Notes under the pieces: model-generated
The model's database searches: none
What the model saw: the letters and a program-made list of their open reading frames with translations, nothing else
Told to the model about the DNA's origin: nothing
Shown here: piece after piece, positions 22,156 through 34,869 of the stretch
Position numbering within the stretch: the stretch's first letter is position 1
Layout of the letters: each line of letters starts with the position of its first letter
Program-made: the position numbers and the translations under genes
Assembly: GCA_024516155.1 (NCBI GenBank)
Contig: JAJJXM010000023.1
Location: forward strand, 558,001-622,000
Source: Pyronema omphalodes
Taxonomy: Eukaryota; Ascomycota; Pezizomycetes; Pezizales; Pyronemataceae
Length of the DNA stretch: 64,000 nt
Reading direction: 5' to 3'

Positions 22156-24223
22156 CTACCTCAAAGTCTTCTGTACATCACTCACACCCCTCTTGACAAT
22201 CTCCGCCAAAGGCCATCTAGGAGCAACAACATTCTTCGCGCCTTCCTTCAACATCCTCTGTTCCTCCTCAGGAGAAATTCCAGGAGGAAGAGGGTAAGCA
22301 CCTCCCGCGATACCAGAAGAGAACTTCAACTGCAAGATGTCACCAATCTCATCACAAGCCTGCAAGAGACGGTCCAAATCTTCCTTATTATGAGCAGCAG
22401 AAACACAGAAACGTGCTCTAGAGGTAACAAGAGGAGTAGCAGGGTATCCGACAACGACCACAGCAATCTTTCGCTTCAACATCTCGTGAGAGAAAGCAGG
22501 CATCTTGGCAGGGTTGTAAAGCATGACAGGAATAATAGGCGAGTCATCATGTCCATAAACAATGAATCCAAGACGCTTAAGACCGAGACGAAGGTAACGA
22601 GAGTTGAAAGCAAGTCTTTGAAGACGTTCTTCACCCTGACCGGGGACGAGGTCTCCAGCAATGATTCGGAGAGAGGAGGCGATCTGCATAAGAACAGGAG
22701 GAGCGGGTGCTTCTCCAAAGACATTTCCGGCGTGAGTGGTACGAAGCTTGTCAATCATGTGCTTCTCGGCGGCAATGTATCCACCGTTAGCTCCGAAGGA
22801 CTTGGTAAGAGTTCCCATCAACAAGTCAACCTCAGAGGGGTCAATTCCGAAGTAGTCGCAAACACCACGTCCGTTGGGACCGAGAGCTCCAACTGAGTGT
22901 GCCTCGTCGATAAAGAGGTTAAACTTGTACTTTTTCTTGAGAGCGAGGATTCCGGGGAGGTTGCACATGGTTCCTTCCATGGAGTACAATCCCTCAACAA
23001 CGACAAGGATCTTCTTCCAGGGGCGGTGAGAACGGGGCTGTCCGTGTGCAATCTGCTCACGAAGCAACTGCTCGAGAGATTCCATGTCATTGTGCTTGAA
23101 GGTCTGAATAACAGCGTTGGAGAGACGGACTCCGAAACGGATAGAAGCGTGGTTAAGCTCATCGGAAATAACAAGACATCCCTTACCAACAAAGGCAGAG
23201 AAGGCAGTAGCGTTGGTAGCGTATCCCATAGAGAAAATCATAGCAGCAGGCTTTCCCATAAAGCTTGCAATAAGCTTCTCAACATCGGCGGTAAGATCCA
23301 AAGTTCCAGCATCGGCACGTCCGGAGGCAGAGGTCATTCCGTACTTTCGGGTAGCTTCCTCAACAGCATCGGCACAAGGTCCATTGGACTGAGCAAATCC
23401 AAGGTAGTTGTACGAACTCATGTTCAAGGTTTCGGTAGTAGTTCCAGTAAGCTTAAAGGTGGCATTGTGATCGTTTGAGACACGGTCGAGCAAGTTGATG
23501 AAACGTCCAGGGACACCGGTGATAGGGCGGGCAAAACAGTCGTTAATCCTGACCTTTAATCGTCGCACATAAAAGTTGTCAAAGTCGTCATTAAGTGGTG
23601 CATAGCCCTGTAAGCTTCGTGTCAGATATCACGTGATATAAAAACAATATGATTGGTGAACAAACGTTTTGAATTTTGAGATGGCTGTACTTTTTCTCCT
23701 TAAACCGTTTTCCAAACCAATCTCGGACGTGACCAAAAATGATCAAGATCAAGTAGGAGATGTAGGTAGTCACAAAGTAGTACTGTGGAGGCTCGTCTTC
23801 TATCGGGTCCACTACTTCGGCTCCCTTGGGGTGCTTCGAGACATAGCGATGACTGGGATGGCTTATCGGCGCAAACTGTGCGTGCTGAATCGCAAGCTTC
23901 CTTGATTCCTCGGCCGATGGCGGTGAGAAAAGCATCTTGGTAGGAAGATCTGTTGTAGGATCCGCAGTAGCGGTGCTCAATGAAATTGTAGGTAGAGATG
24001 GAGAAGCCTGGATCCTTCCGTTGGCCTGCTCAGCTGCAGCAAGCAATGCCTTTGAGGCGGATAGTTGGGCCGGCGTCGACTTTGGTGACGAGGAGAAGAA
24101 TTGAGCGATCTTGATGGCCGCCCCGCGAGATGTATATGATGGAGAGCGACGACGGGTATCGTTAGAAACGGGCATGGGAGACGCGGGGGATGTTGAGCTG
24201 TTTGATAGTGGATGGGGCGACAT
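22156..24223 (-). CDS. LCB2: Serine palmitoyltransferase subunit 2
   Basis: Exons 24223-23666 and 23607-22156 join across a 58-bp intron (donor GTTTGT, acceptor CTTACAG) to give 669 residues. With Lcb1 this ER enzyme condenses serine and palmitoyl-CoA to 3-ketosphinganine, the first and rate-limiting step of sphingolipid synthesis, using pyridoxal phosphate. Residues 1-140 are a Ser/Pro-rich extension; about 149-166 form one membrane segment (VTTYISYLILIIF). The fold-type I aminotransferase domain follows from about 190. The cofactor lysine is in GTLTKSFGANGG (Lys about 455), the Asp/His pair in FIDEAHSVGALG (about 420-423), and the family motif SDELNHASIRFG at about 335. The join QN to GYAPLNDDFDNFY restores the conserved pre-catalytic region. 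The start is the first ATG; MPVSND at residue 17 is an alternative. The identification is firm. Confidence 0.96.
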
Positions 24224-24622
24224 GCCGCGGTATTAACCAAATTTTGGTACCGAGGGGTTTTGCGGAGTCAATTAAGGTGAACGAACAACCCCTCTGGTTG
24301 TAATTAATAGTCGAGTAAACTAAGAAGTAGAGTTGGATGAATACGAAAAAGCGTGGTTGATGTTTGAGGCAGTGGTGGAGAATCGGTGTTGTTGTTGCTC
24401 CTTTGTCTGACGGTCAATCAGCACCAGCCTCAGTTGGGCTAAACCACCGAAGCGTGCAGCTGGAGTGTGTATGGGAACAGGCTGAGCGTGCGACTTTTGA
24501 GGAAGCCTGACTTTTTTGGAGGAAGAGAACGAAGGAGGGCCGGGTGGACGGACGCGGTGAAGATATGGAGAAAGGGAGAGGAGTTTGGATTTGGACGTAA
24601 GAAGGAAGGTTGGGGTAGTTTT

Positions 24623-24642
24623 GGGGGGGGGGGGGGGGGGGG
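24623..24642 (+). repeat. Homopolymer run of 20 G
   Basis: Twenty consecutive G upstream of LCB2; on the transcribed (minus) strand of that gene it is a C run about 400 bases before the start codon. The assembled length may be inexact. Confidence 0.85.
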
Positions 24643-26602
24643 TGGTTGTGTCTGTGTGGTGTCCAGGAAGGATGTTGTGTAGGAGCGTGTGTCCAGTGTC
24701 AGTTTCTTTTTGGGGGGGTGGTGGTGGTGGTGGGTGCAGTTGGGATGGGATGAATATGGTTAGACTGGCGTGGGTGGGATGGTGTTTGCAGCAGCGAGTG
24801 GGAGCGACAGAAGCGCGATGGGGAGGGAGGGAGGAGGGAGGAGGGAGGAGGGTTTGGAGGAGAGGCTAAGGTAGCGGTGAGTCGGAAAGGGGGAGAAAGA
24901 GAGAGAGAGAGAGAGAGAGGGCAGAAGAAGAAGCCAGAGTTACTGGCATAATTGGTAATCAGTCGAAAAAAAAAGAGTCATAATTCATTATTATTAAAGA
25001 ATTGAATTCTAATTGCATCTTGAAATTATCAACAAAAAAACTGAGGTTACAATAAGTTTAACGATAATAATCATAATAACCATAATAACCAAAAAAAGAC
25101 AACAACAATCTACACATTCTCTTCTTCGTATGTAACACCATTTCGGCTGCACGCAATATCGGCCTCCCCTTTTTCCATATCATACAACGCCGTTGATATG
25201 TATTCAACCCAGATCCGCCCAACCAATCATCATCACGACTTCTCGGAACCGCAGTCTCACTATAATCCGACGGTGCAACAAAGATCAACAAAGATCTAAC
25301 CCTGATCAGCCTTTATTCGTCTCCGATAGGTCAACCTCAGGTCACTTTAAGGCCTGAAACCTTTTTCCATTCCAAATCTAGTTTAGACCACTCAGCCAGA
25401 GGCTCATCGGCTTCGACAAGGTCCGCCAAGGGGAACCGAAGTCCTGCAGAACACTAGAACACAAACACCAATCAGATCCTCGTTCCCCGCCAGCACAGCA
25501 ACCGCATCATCATCAACATCACCATCGTTCGTCCGGTGGCGGAGGGGGGATGTGTCCAGATGGCTTCTATTTGATAACGGAGTCTCCGAAAGAACTTTAA
25601 TGCAGCAAAGTCATCAAAGGTTAAAAAGAAAGGATCATCTCATGAGTACTCCAGGTCTGGGGAACCGTCGAAACCAGGTCGAAAATCATGATCTATCGAT
25701 GATTTCTACACCCCAGTCCAATACAAGTTCAAAGACAAGTTAGAGATCCACACCCGGCAACCCTCGAACTTGAAAGGATGTTAAGCGCAAAGCTTTTTAG
25801 GTCTGCAAACACTGCTACAAGTTAGTAAAGAAAGCATCCGAGCGTTCACGCTACTTAGTCACCGTCGCATGCAATGCTCACGTGTTCCATTCTTCTGTAC
25901 CTTGCATTACAAAGCTGAAGCCCTGGATGCCATCTTCCAGCTTCCTTCAAGTAATCAATCTTAGAGAAGCTCGTGAAAATAGAGTTCAATGTACCCCACA
26001 GAGTCCTGGAACCGTAACCAAAATGTGCCCTATGTACGCCGGTTAACGGTTCACCCTGGACTCCCTGAATGCACTGCAAGTATCCGGCGTCCCAAAGATT
26101 CAGTCAGGTGGAAACAGTTGAGGATTTCTCAAGTGTAAATTTCCCTTTCTTTTTCGCATCCTTGTTTGATAGATCCCCAGTTCAAATGGACATTAAAGTA
26201 TTGAAGGAAATATAGCTGCCTCTGCAGTCCACATCTTGATATTAACTCTGTACAAACATGGACGATATATCCAGTTGTTTGAAGTAGTCATCCATTTATC
26301 CCTTTAACATAGAGGAGGCCTGATATGAACATACCAATTCAACATCCTGCAGCTATCATTTCGCATTTCAAGATTCCACAGCACTGTCCAAATCGATTTA
26401 TTCCATGCTTTTGTTTCTCGTATCGATATCATTAGCGAGCTTTTCGGTGAATGCATCAGATTTTAATAACTCTCAGGTAATTAGCGATGTCATAGAGCCT
26501 AAGGCTTGCGGATTGTTAGCTATGCTATTACAGATCAGATATCTCACATTCTCACAGAAATCGCGCACCAACCGCGGTAAGGCTCGAGTTGAATAGCCAG
26601 CT

Positions 26603-26646
26603 CGTGCTCGTGCTCGTGCTGATGCTCGTGCTCATGCTCATGCTCA
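26603..26646. repeat. Hexanucleotide repeat GCTCGT/GCTCAT
   Basis: About seven units of GCTCGT, GCTGAT or GCTCAT in tandem. On the minus strand they read as alternating Glu-His codons, but the surrounding 83-codon frame shows no other coding sign. Confidence 0.8.
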
Positions 26647-29600
26647 TACCAACCAAAGGACAGCCAAACGTGGAGTCGATCAACATACTTTCTCGTATTG
26701 TCTCGAACTCGTAAAGTTGGCATTTTCCCCGCCTTTAACTCTATGCCCAGTACTTGGCGAGACAAAGATGCGATGTTTCGTTTCGAGACCCTCAATTCAG
26801 TGTATAGATGAAGTGGGGAAAAGGCGGGGTATTTTCATATGAGGCCCACGTGGGGTATGATCTTGATGTCAAAGGGCATTACATATCATCATGTTAAGCC
26901 CTCCGTCTTTTGCATAGTGCCTGTCCTTCGTCATTATACTTTGAACAGCGCTTTGAACTAGTGGAGAAAAAAATCACCTTCGTATGTATTGGCTTTCAGA
27001 GAACAGACATTCTCGATAGGTGGAGCGGACACACGGATGGTTGACATCATCTGCTTGTGGTATCAGCTATCTCATTCGCGATCCACCATCTCAGCCATGA
27101 TCAAAGCAAAGAGCACAGAGCCTCGATGCCTATCAGTGTAGCTACTAGATACTCTGCGCCGGAGCCCACTTCATATCCGTGCGGAAATTCTGTATGTCTG
27201 AGTAAGATTGCATGACGTCGAAATTTAACTTATCAATACGCTCGTTTTCATCCGTTCGTATCGATATCCAAATTACATACATAGTTCATGCGTACTCGAT
27301 CAGATGTCATAATTAATGAACCCTAACCCGTATATGTGTACCAAATGGTGTCATTTTTATTTTTGACCTCATGATCGGGTGTATCAATTGCGCCAAATAT
27401 TGCCGAATTGTGCGGCGCGTCTAGACTGCGAGATGTTGCTGAAACCCACTCCTTTCCTTAGACTCTGAGACTTTTGACGGGAACCGCGCAGATCAAAAGT
27501 AGCACGCGAAGCTTCCCGAGATACCGTAACTGAAGATCCCGATAACTCATGATTTTGGACCATCCTGATCAAGAATGCAGTATATTCGGAGCTTGTCTAT
27601 GTAGAGCATGTTTTCGTACATAGAGGATCCTCATCGTCGGTGTCCGGCAGTGGCATTTCGGGAACTTCGTCGGATTCAGGGATGTCGGGGAGCCCGGGTC
27701 AAATCCCAAAATAGACCCTTCAATAATGCGGGAAGACCGTTTATTCTCTCGATGCGATCCACGCGACATGTCATCGCGGAGTTCGGAACTCTGAATTTTT
27801 GTCTCGCTGCCGAGTACCGTGATTGGCTTTCGTGTGGCTTGCTGTACCCGGGTGTTGCGTTGAATATGGCGCATCCCATACTATTTGCCCACTGCAATTC
27901 CACAACAATGACCTCAGAGGTTTCTTGAGAAAGTTTCAAATATCAAGAGCCCTATGATATTCAATTTCAGCCATAATCATCAAAGGATATTTGGTGCTTC
28001 ACGAAAGGCAGTTGTTTCGGCATTTGCAGTTGTATGTGAGATAAATGTCAGGCGTGGTGACACAACAGAGCGCCCGACTTATCCCTGTATTTACTCGAGC
28101 ACATATATATATCGGGTAGAACTTCCATAAGATGATGATGTCCTGCAGGGCAAAGTTTGAATCTCATGTTCCTTGAGATTTTGAGATGCGGTATGTACCT
28201 GGTGCCTTCGCCACCCGGCTGAGGAATTCCCGACCGGTTGTCAGGGTCTGGTAATTCCCAGGGTCCCCTGGGAGACTAGGTGCCATGAGTTGTTGGGAAG
28301 AAGGCAAATTAAAATTTTCGGCGGTCCATCTAGGCAAAAGTTGGTCTGATGTGAAAATTCTAGAAACATGGAAGAGCCCTCCTAAATTCGCGAAACGCGC
28401 AGGATTGGCAGCCGAAATGAACGGATGGATAAGCGCGCGGATTGGCAGGCTTATCAGATCCGCTGCACGGGCTAGCACTCGCTATGGGTTCCTGGAAAAT
28501 CATTAGCAGAAGAATGGATTTTCGAAAAACTGGAGGATTATACCCGATATATTACTTTATTTAACAGATTCATTTCTAAAGAGGTGGAGTCCTGTTTTAT
28601 TTTGTCTTGGACGTTAGACCAGAGTATCGTAATCACTCCTCGGATACTTCATGCGGGTCTTGGGTTGAAACCATGGCAACGACTTTTTGCTTCGACTCCA
28701 GGATAAATGTGCCGATATAAGCCTTTGGATCAACCAAAGCACAAAGTGTTTTCATGATGACCATATGACAGAATGGCATTGTCTTAACGGGTGGAAATTA
28801 ATTGAATTAGGTCTGCCTCTGCTTTGTCCACACCTGAAGTCAAGTATGTGTCCGCTGGCATTCATCACACATGCTTAAAAATCGGGAATTTGGCCTAGAT
28901 AGACTAGCAGCCTAATAAAGCAAAGGTGTATTGGAGGGAGTTTCCATGTCTATTTTATCCACCTCGTGGCATGTGTTATCTGAGACTTGATTCGACCCTT
29001 AATATAATTCCAAAATGGCTACAAAGCCCTCAAATGTTAAGCGTAAACACATGGAAAAGGTGTTAAAAAAGAGAGAAAAACCGGCTAAGGTCAAGAAAGG
29101 TTGAAACTTACAATCAAGTTTTAAAAGTGATAGTGCTATTGATGACGTCAATTGGAACGTTGGATTTCCTCTGTAAGATAGTCAAGTCACCGCACAAGAT
29201 GTTTATGGCAATAAATGGAACATATGCGTCTGAATTCTCGAGGTGCGTTGATGGAGGAAGCACAAGAGATAACCGACATCTATTAAGGTAACAAATAAAG
29301 AACTAAAATAAAAAAGAAGCTATACTGTAGAAGTAAGATGGAACCTGGATTTTGGGGTGTCATTCCGCGGGATTGGGGTGGAACGAATACCTACGTTTGC
29401 AACCATTAATTTTCGCTACCTCTGGGTGCTAATTTCAAATCTTACAATAAATGCAGCAACGAAGTGTACTGAGGAAATCTTTAACATATGGGACGAATAA
29501 AAGACTCCAAGTGAGATGAAAAAGTAAGATTGTCCGAGAAAGAAATGGAGGATCATGGAGAACCAATGATTTTCAGAGAAGGAAGGGTTAGTGCCTCTTG

Positions 29601-30119
29601 GCCGATGACAACACTCGTCATATGTAGGTACCCAAACCTCCACATCCATCACTAGACGCTCGTTACCATGTGACAAGTCCTTCAGATCCTTCGGACTTGT
29701 CCCATCGTAACTAACGGCTCATTTACATCACGACCTCCATCTCCATTTCGCAAAGAAACACCAAATGCATCCACCTACGCAACCATCTAAGAAAATTATT
29801 ACGTACCCTTCCGTCTTTGATAAGCTCTTCTAATTCTTTATTCTTGCATAGATCGCTGATCTTCTCGGTTTCCCAGGTCTCGGCTGCAGTTTGCAGAGAA
29901 AAGACACGCAAGCCCGTCTTGTCAAGTGTCTCATGCGTCATGATCAACATATTCTCGTACTATCATCACGTCTGTCGCCTCACGAAACATCCGATGGAAC
30001 CTGATCAGCCCACTCTGCATTCTGCGATTACATAAAGATTTCTCTACCGGGAAGCGCAGTAGTACGTTGTTCGACTATTAGTTTTATATTGGCTATGCTG
30101 AGAAAAATTGTATAGCAAA

Positions 30120-30192
30120 GCCTCGCTAGCTCAATCGGTAGAGCGTCAGACTCTTAATCTGAAGGTTGCGGGTTCGACCCCCGCGTGGGGCT
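30120..30192 (+). tRNA. tRNA-Lys: tRNA-Lys (anticodon CTT)
   Basis: A full cloverleaf without intron, 73 bases. The acceptor stem GCCTCGC pairs with GTGGGGC (two G-T wobbles). The D arm is GCTC...GAGC with the loop AATCGGTA. The anticodon arm TCAGA-CTCTTAA-TCTGA places CTT at positions 34-36, reading AAG. The T arm is GCGGG-TTCGACC-CCCGC, and the discriminator base is T, as I recall for yeast tRNA-Lys(CTT). A T run (CTTTTCC) shortly downstream fits Pol III termination. The internal B box GGTTCGACCCC is intact. Confidence 0.97.
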
Positions 30193-32666
30193 TTGACTTT
30201 TCCTTTTTCAGGGTTCTATATACAATTGTTTTTTGCTTCACTGCGCTTTGTTGCGACATTGAACTTGATTTAATTCACTGATGATTTAAGGGGACGGATG
30301 GGGGAATTTGTGTTCACATCGTTCTTGAATCCTACATTTTTCTGTTTCTCATTTTTTTTTAATTTGTTTTAGAGAGGGCTGACTGCTAATCGCATATGTA
30401 CTCCAGAATGCGGTTTCAGGTTCGTTTAAACCCTAAACCCTAGAGGTCATCAGGTTGCCTGATGATTCAATTAATATTCATGGATCGGTCTTTCCGGGGG
30501 TTACATCTTCGGTACTCCGGAGAGTACCAAGTTACAAAATTGCAGATCTACATAGTGATATGGCACCAGAGCTGCAGCTGAGGTTTTCAGGACCCACCGG
30601 AGGGAGACGCGAGTAGGGCTTCGATGTTCCGTGAACAGCGTCTCAACGCCCGTAATTCCCGATCCCGGATTTTCCCCGGGCCGACTAGGCTATGTATTCA
30701 ATCTTTTCAATTTTTCTTCAGTTTCTTTCTCCATGGTATGTACATAAAACCTGTTACGAAACAAAATCTATTATTCTTCACGGAATGGAATCGCTAATAG
30801 TTCGAGAATCAATTGACAATCGACTATCGATCGGGCTTCTTCAGATCGCCGACCTGTGATGTTTCCTTTGGTTTCTCTTGGTTCCCAGCATCCCCACCAG
30901 CCGCCGCCCGATTGATCCGAGATAGGGCTGCCCAGTGCCTGTCATGACGTCTGCGAGTGGATGTATGTAATGAAATCTGAGCGATTATTACTGGTGCAAC
31001 AAACCAGGAATACGTTTCAGACCATGGTTATGCACGCGTTCGGGAAGTTCGATAACCTCGCATGCTTCTAGAGTTTTTAAGTTTCCTAAAGTTCTCTGCA
31101 TGTTTTCCGATTCTTCGGGCTTCGTTTCCCTAGCTCCATCCTTCGGGCCGAGTTGCACGGTGCATGAGTTGCATCCCCCTAGCCTAGTGCATGCAGGTAA
31201 GCCAGACGTGGTGTCTCGGCTCCAGCTTGCACGCGTTGGGGTGAGGTGAGCTGCGATGGCGACGCCGCGACGGGTGTTCCGAACTGATCACGAAACAACC
31301 TTAACAAGCTGCTGTATAGGTAATTTGTGTGACGTTACTCTAGAGTATATACATACGGGGTCCTGTAACGCGCTTCATTTCCATATTTATTTACTTTTAA
31401 GCTTCATTAAGTTTATGTTGGGCTTTTCGTGGCGTTGTATCTAGCTACAGTGCTATTTTGCAGTACAGCATGCTCAATGCTCTCGTGAGCTGCTTTGCTT
31501 CAACAAGGTTACTTCACTTTAGATACACTTCACGATGTGTGACCGCGCAAATGCGGGGAGAACACCAGCTAGTGGATTTGACAATCATCTGATCTAAAAC
31601 AGCTATGAACAAGGCCCAAAAACAAAACACCCGATCTGTGATCGCCTAGATATGGTCGGGCATGTGCGCGCGTTACGAGGAGCTATGATACAGAGGGGGG
31701 CGATATGGGACGTAATGTGTAATTGAGCTGAGGGCGGGGTTTAGTAAGTCCGGGGATGTAAAACAGTGGAGAGATTTATGGATAATGGCTTTACATTCTT
31801 CCATTCTTTGGCATCATGAGATTTTGAGAAGATATCGAGAGTTCTAGGTCTCTTTGCTATGACAAAGAACCAAGTTGTCTAGATTCTACTGTTTTTGTGG
31901 CGATGTGCCTTTCAAAGAAACTTGAACAGTCCTCGAGGGACTGGCTGTCTTCTCAGGGACTTCTTTCCTCTGGAGTCTGGAGCATCTTGAATGTTCTCTT
32001 CTTAGGGTAATTATTCCATGGCGTCTCCTCGGGAGAAATTCTTGGACATGATATTCTCCTCAGGGTAATCTTTTCAGGCGGTCTTCCCGAGAGTATCTTG
32101 GACGTTCTCCTCAATAGAATCTTGGGCATCTTCTCCTCTTGAGCATCTTGGATATTCTCTTTTCTCTCTCTCTCTCTCTCTCTCTTTTGATGCTATGCTC
32201 GTCTGTACCCCTGGGTTCAGCAATAAGCAGAACAAGATGATCTCGCAAGCAAGTTCCAAAGTTCCCAAGTTCCAAAGTTCTAAAGTCAAGTGCCAAATTC
32301 ACTCTCGAACTCCTTCTACCCAGCCCCTCCGCATCACTCCGCAGCCAACTCTTCTGCTCGGTCTACTCCACAAAGACTTACCTTAGAAAACCGTCAACCT
32401 ATCTAGTTATCTCGACCCGCGGGGTTCCAAATAGTCAGTGGCGGATCCTACAAAATAGCCCCTTGTCCTCTCTTCCCCCGGCCTTTTCCAGGCCTTGCCC
32501 AGCTGTGTTCGTGTGTGATCTTTATTTCTTTTTTCTAAGCAAAAAGGCTCGCTTGTCTTTATGCTTTGATCCTCTTCCCTCTCTCCTCTTCTCTTCTCTT
32601 CTCGCATTCTACTTACTTCACGAGATACACGAAATTTAACGAACACCTCCGGAAACATTCCTAACC
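30193..32666. other. Intergenic between tRNA-Lys and dma1
   Basis: No protein gene is supported. The right part holds a degenerate minisatellite (31978-32165), a CT run (about 32160-32186) and a pyrimidine-rich leader before the dma1 start codon (about 32560-32640), consistent with a fungal promoter and 5' UTR. Two plant-like CCCTAAA units near 30430-30443 are too few to call a telomeric repeat. Confidence 0.5.
31978..32165. repeat. Degenerate minisatellite, unit about 25-40 bp
   Basis: Five imperfect units share the theme GAG-ATCTTGGA--TTCTC-TC: GAGCATCTTGAATGTTCTCT, GAGAAATTCTTGGACATGAT, GAGAGTATCTTGGACGTTCT, GAATCTTGGGCATCTTCTCC and GAGCATCTTGGATATTCTCT. It merges into a CT dinucleotide run on its right. 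Confidence 0.65.
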
Positions 32667-34869
32667 ATGCTACCCGCAGGAATCGCCTCGCCCCCCGCGG
32701 CTTCTCGTCCCCCAGGTCGTCTGCGAGGTCTCTTTCACAGTCATAGTTCCTCATCTTCGTCACGACCAACAAATACCCGCCAGCGCCGCGCAACCTCACC
32801 ACTAAATAACGCTACGGATAACACATGGATACCAACTATTAGTGGAGTGTCTGGACTATCCCGCGTCGCAACGCTTCCGGCGGAGAGTCAGCAAAGCCAG
32901 AGAGGTTCATTCAACCCATCCAACGGGACAAACCCTGGGAACACAGCCAGCAGCAACATCAATAGCAGCAATAACCTGAACTCGGGGAATCAAGGTCAAG
33001 GTCAAGGAAACGCAGGAGGCACAGGAACTTACTCAGCCAACTCAACAGCAGCAACATCAGCAACATCAGCAACAGCAACAGCACCTTCCACTTCCATCAT
33101 GCCCAGCGCAACAGGAGGGGGAGGAGTTCCCCACGCCGGCGCTGACGCAAACACGACGCTCTCTCCTCTCTCCCCCGCTCCAGTGATGCCATCAATCAGA
33201 TTCTCACCCCACCTAGACCCTCGCAGCAACCGACAATCTCTTCATTTTACCCCGATCGAGCGCCTCTTGAGATCCCCCAACGACAGAATCAGAGTCGGCC
33301 GTGCTTCGGAGCGCGACTCGACCAACCCATTAGCACCCGTTGGCTTCTCTAGTAAGGTCGTCAGCAGACGCCACTGTGAATTCTGGCACGAGAATAACCA
33401 GTGGTTCGTCAAGGATGTTAAATCCAGCTCCGGAACATTTCTGAACCACGTCCGATTGTCAGCTCCTGGAGTAGAAAGCAAAGCATACCCCATAAACGAT
33501 GGAGATATACTACAGCTCGGTATCGACTTTAAGGGAGGAGAGGAGCAGATTTTCAGATGTGTGAAAATCAGGGTTGAACTCAACAAGGCACCATGGGGAA
33601 AAGGTGTAAACCAATTCAAGTATGTATCAACCATAAGTTCCCCGCAATTTTTTTGTTGGGTTTTCTTGGGAGGATGCAAGGAGAGCTTTGGGACAGCTGT
33701 GGGCTGCGGGAGGCCGGCTTGGAGCCAAACAAAGGCGGCGGCAGCAGAGAGGCGGGGGATGTGGGGAGCTGCGGGGGAATGCAAGGAGAGGAACAGCCGA
33801 AGGAGCGGTAGCTAACAGATGTCCAGCATGTCCGCACACAAGCGCCTAAGAAACCTCGCGAAGCCTAACAATGGCAAAGATTCGGATGTCTCGTCGATTC
33901 ATAGCTCCGAATGCTCGATCTGCTTGTTATCAGTTGCCGTACGTTTCCCTTCTACCACCCCGACGAGCTTGCAAGCCGGTCATACAGCTTCCCCGCTATA
34001 TCACTACCTCGTATGAACTTGTCAAGCCAAGGAAGATGCTCCGGGGAGTTATATGGAAGACTCAAAAAACTTTGCTAATATCACCATAGCCGTGCCAGCC
34101 CCTCTTCGTCGCCCCCTGTAGCCACGTCTGGCACTACAAGTGTATCCGTCCCTTGATTCAAAAGGATTACCCCACCTTCCTTTGTCCCAACTGCCGCAAC
34201 GTCGCCGACCTCGAACAGGAAATCGAAGAAGAAGAGATTAATGAGGCGGAATGGGAGCAAGTTGAAGCCGAGGCCGCTGCAGGCGCGTCCGCTGCCACTA
34301 ACGGTGGTAATCTTTTACCTGCTTCTGAGCTTGCCGAGGGACGTACCGAAGGTCGTAATGAAGGAGGAAACAAGTCAACAGCACCCAACGCCGAACCCAC
34401 CTCTGTCCAGAATAGCGCAGCCACCGAGGAGACCCGCGAGACCCGCCGAATCCAGCACAGTGAAACCCTTCGTAACCTCGCCGAACATACCCCCGCTTCG
34501 CCACCACCTGCGGTTTTGAATCTCGATCCAGGAACTCCTAATTCCTCTGTAGATCCTCTTTCTCCGAGACCTGCTCCAATTCCTAGTACTCCACCGCAAC
34601 AAGCATCGTCCGGTAGACCAATTTGGCAGTCCAACGCGGGAGGAGATAGTGATGGTGACAACTCTTCCGGCTTCGAGGGCTTGGAGGGCTCCGGTAGAGA
34701 CATGCCAGATGGTCCCTTGACTCCTATGAATGATGTCGGTCCGTTTGTACTGGATGGTAGAGCGGATTTGGCAGCTGGAAGTAGGAGACCTGGGTTAATG
34801 GCGATGCAAACAGATGGAAGAAGGGAGACATTGGTTGGGACTCCGGGGAGAGAACCAGAGGAAAGCTAG
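32667..34869 (+). CDS. dma1: FHA-RING E3 ubiquitin ligase, Dma1 type
   Basis: Three exons (32667-33619, 33827-33938, 34090-34869) join in frame to 614 residues. Introns are 207 bp (GTATGT...CCAG, with CTAAC upstream) and 151 bp (GTACGT...CATAG). Residues 1-180 are Ser/Pro/Asn-rich and disordered. The FHA domain (about 197-305) shows IRVGR (208-212), SRRHCEFW from Ser233 and SSSGTFLN (253-260), the phosphothreonine-binding signature. The RING-H2 finger (347-390) reads C-S-I-C, then C365-S-H367-V-W-H370-Y-K-C373, and C387-P-N-C390. The acidic, Ser/Pro-rich tail is also typical. In yeasts, Dma proteins ubiquitinate spindle-pole and septin targets to hold back mitotic exit and cytokinesis when the spindle is faulty. 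An acceptor at 33818 would break the frame; the one at 33826 restores the family join NQFNMSAHKRL. The identification is firm, the exact target unknown. Confidence 0.93.

Larger units (their letters stand above)
24224..30119. other. Gene-poor region, 5.9 kb
   Basis: The left end is the LCB2 promoter side, rich in G on the plus strand, with a 20-G run (24623-24642), a GGT run near 24718-24733, GGAGGA repeats and a GA run near 24899-24919. Further right there is a GCTCGT/GCTCAT hexamer repeat near 26603-26646 and an inverted repeat GACAAGTCC...GGACTTGTC at about 29671-29700. A 29-codon basic frame starts at 29014 (MATKPSNVKRKHMEK). None of the open frames resembles a known family. Confidence 0.5.

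Noticed and set aside
22141..22896. 251-codon plus-strand frame
   Set aside because: It is antisense to LCB2, whose catalytic motifs are unmistakable; the frame is a shadow of codon bias.
29671..29700. GACAAGTCC...GGACTTGTC hairpin as a terminator or regulatory RNA
   Set aside because: It is an isolated short hairpin in a eukaryotic intergenic region with no associated gene; it carries no functional inference.
30425..30443. Telomere-like AAACCCTAAACCCTAG
   Set aside because: Only two units, and of the seven-base type rather than the CCCTAA expected in filamentous ascomycetes; chance is likely.
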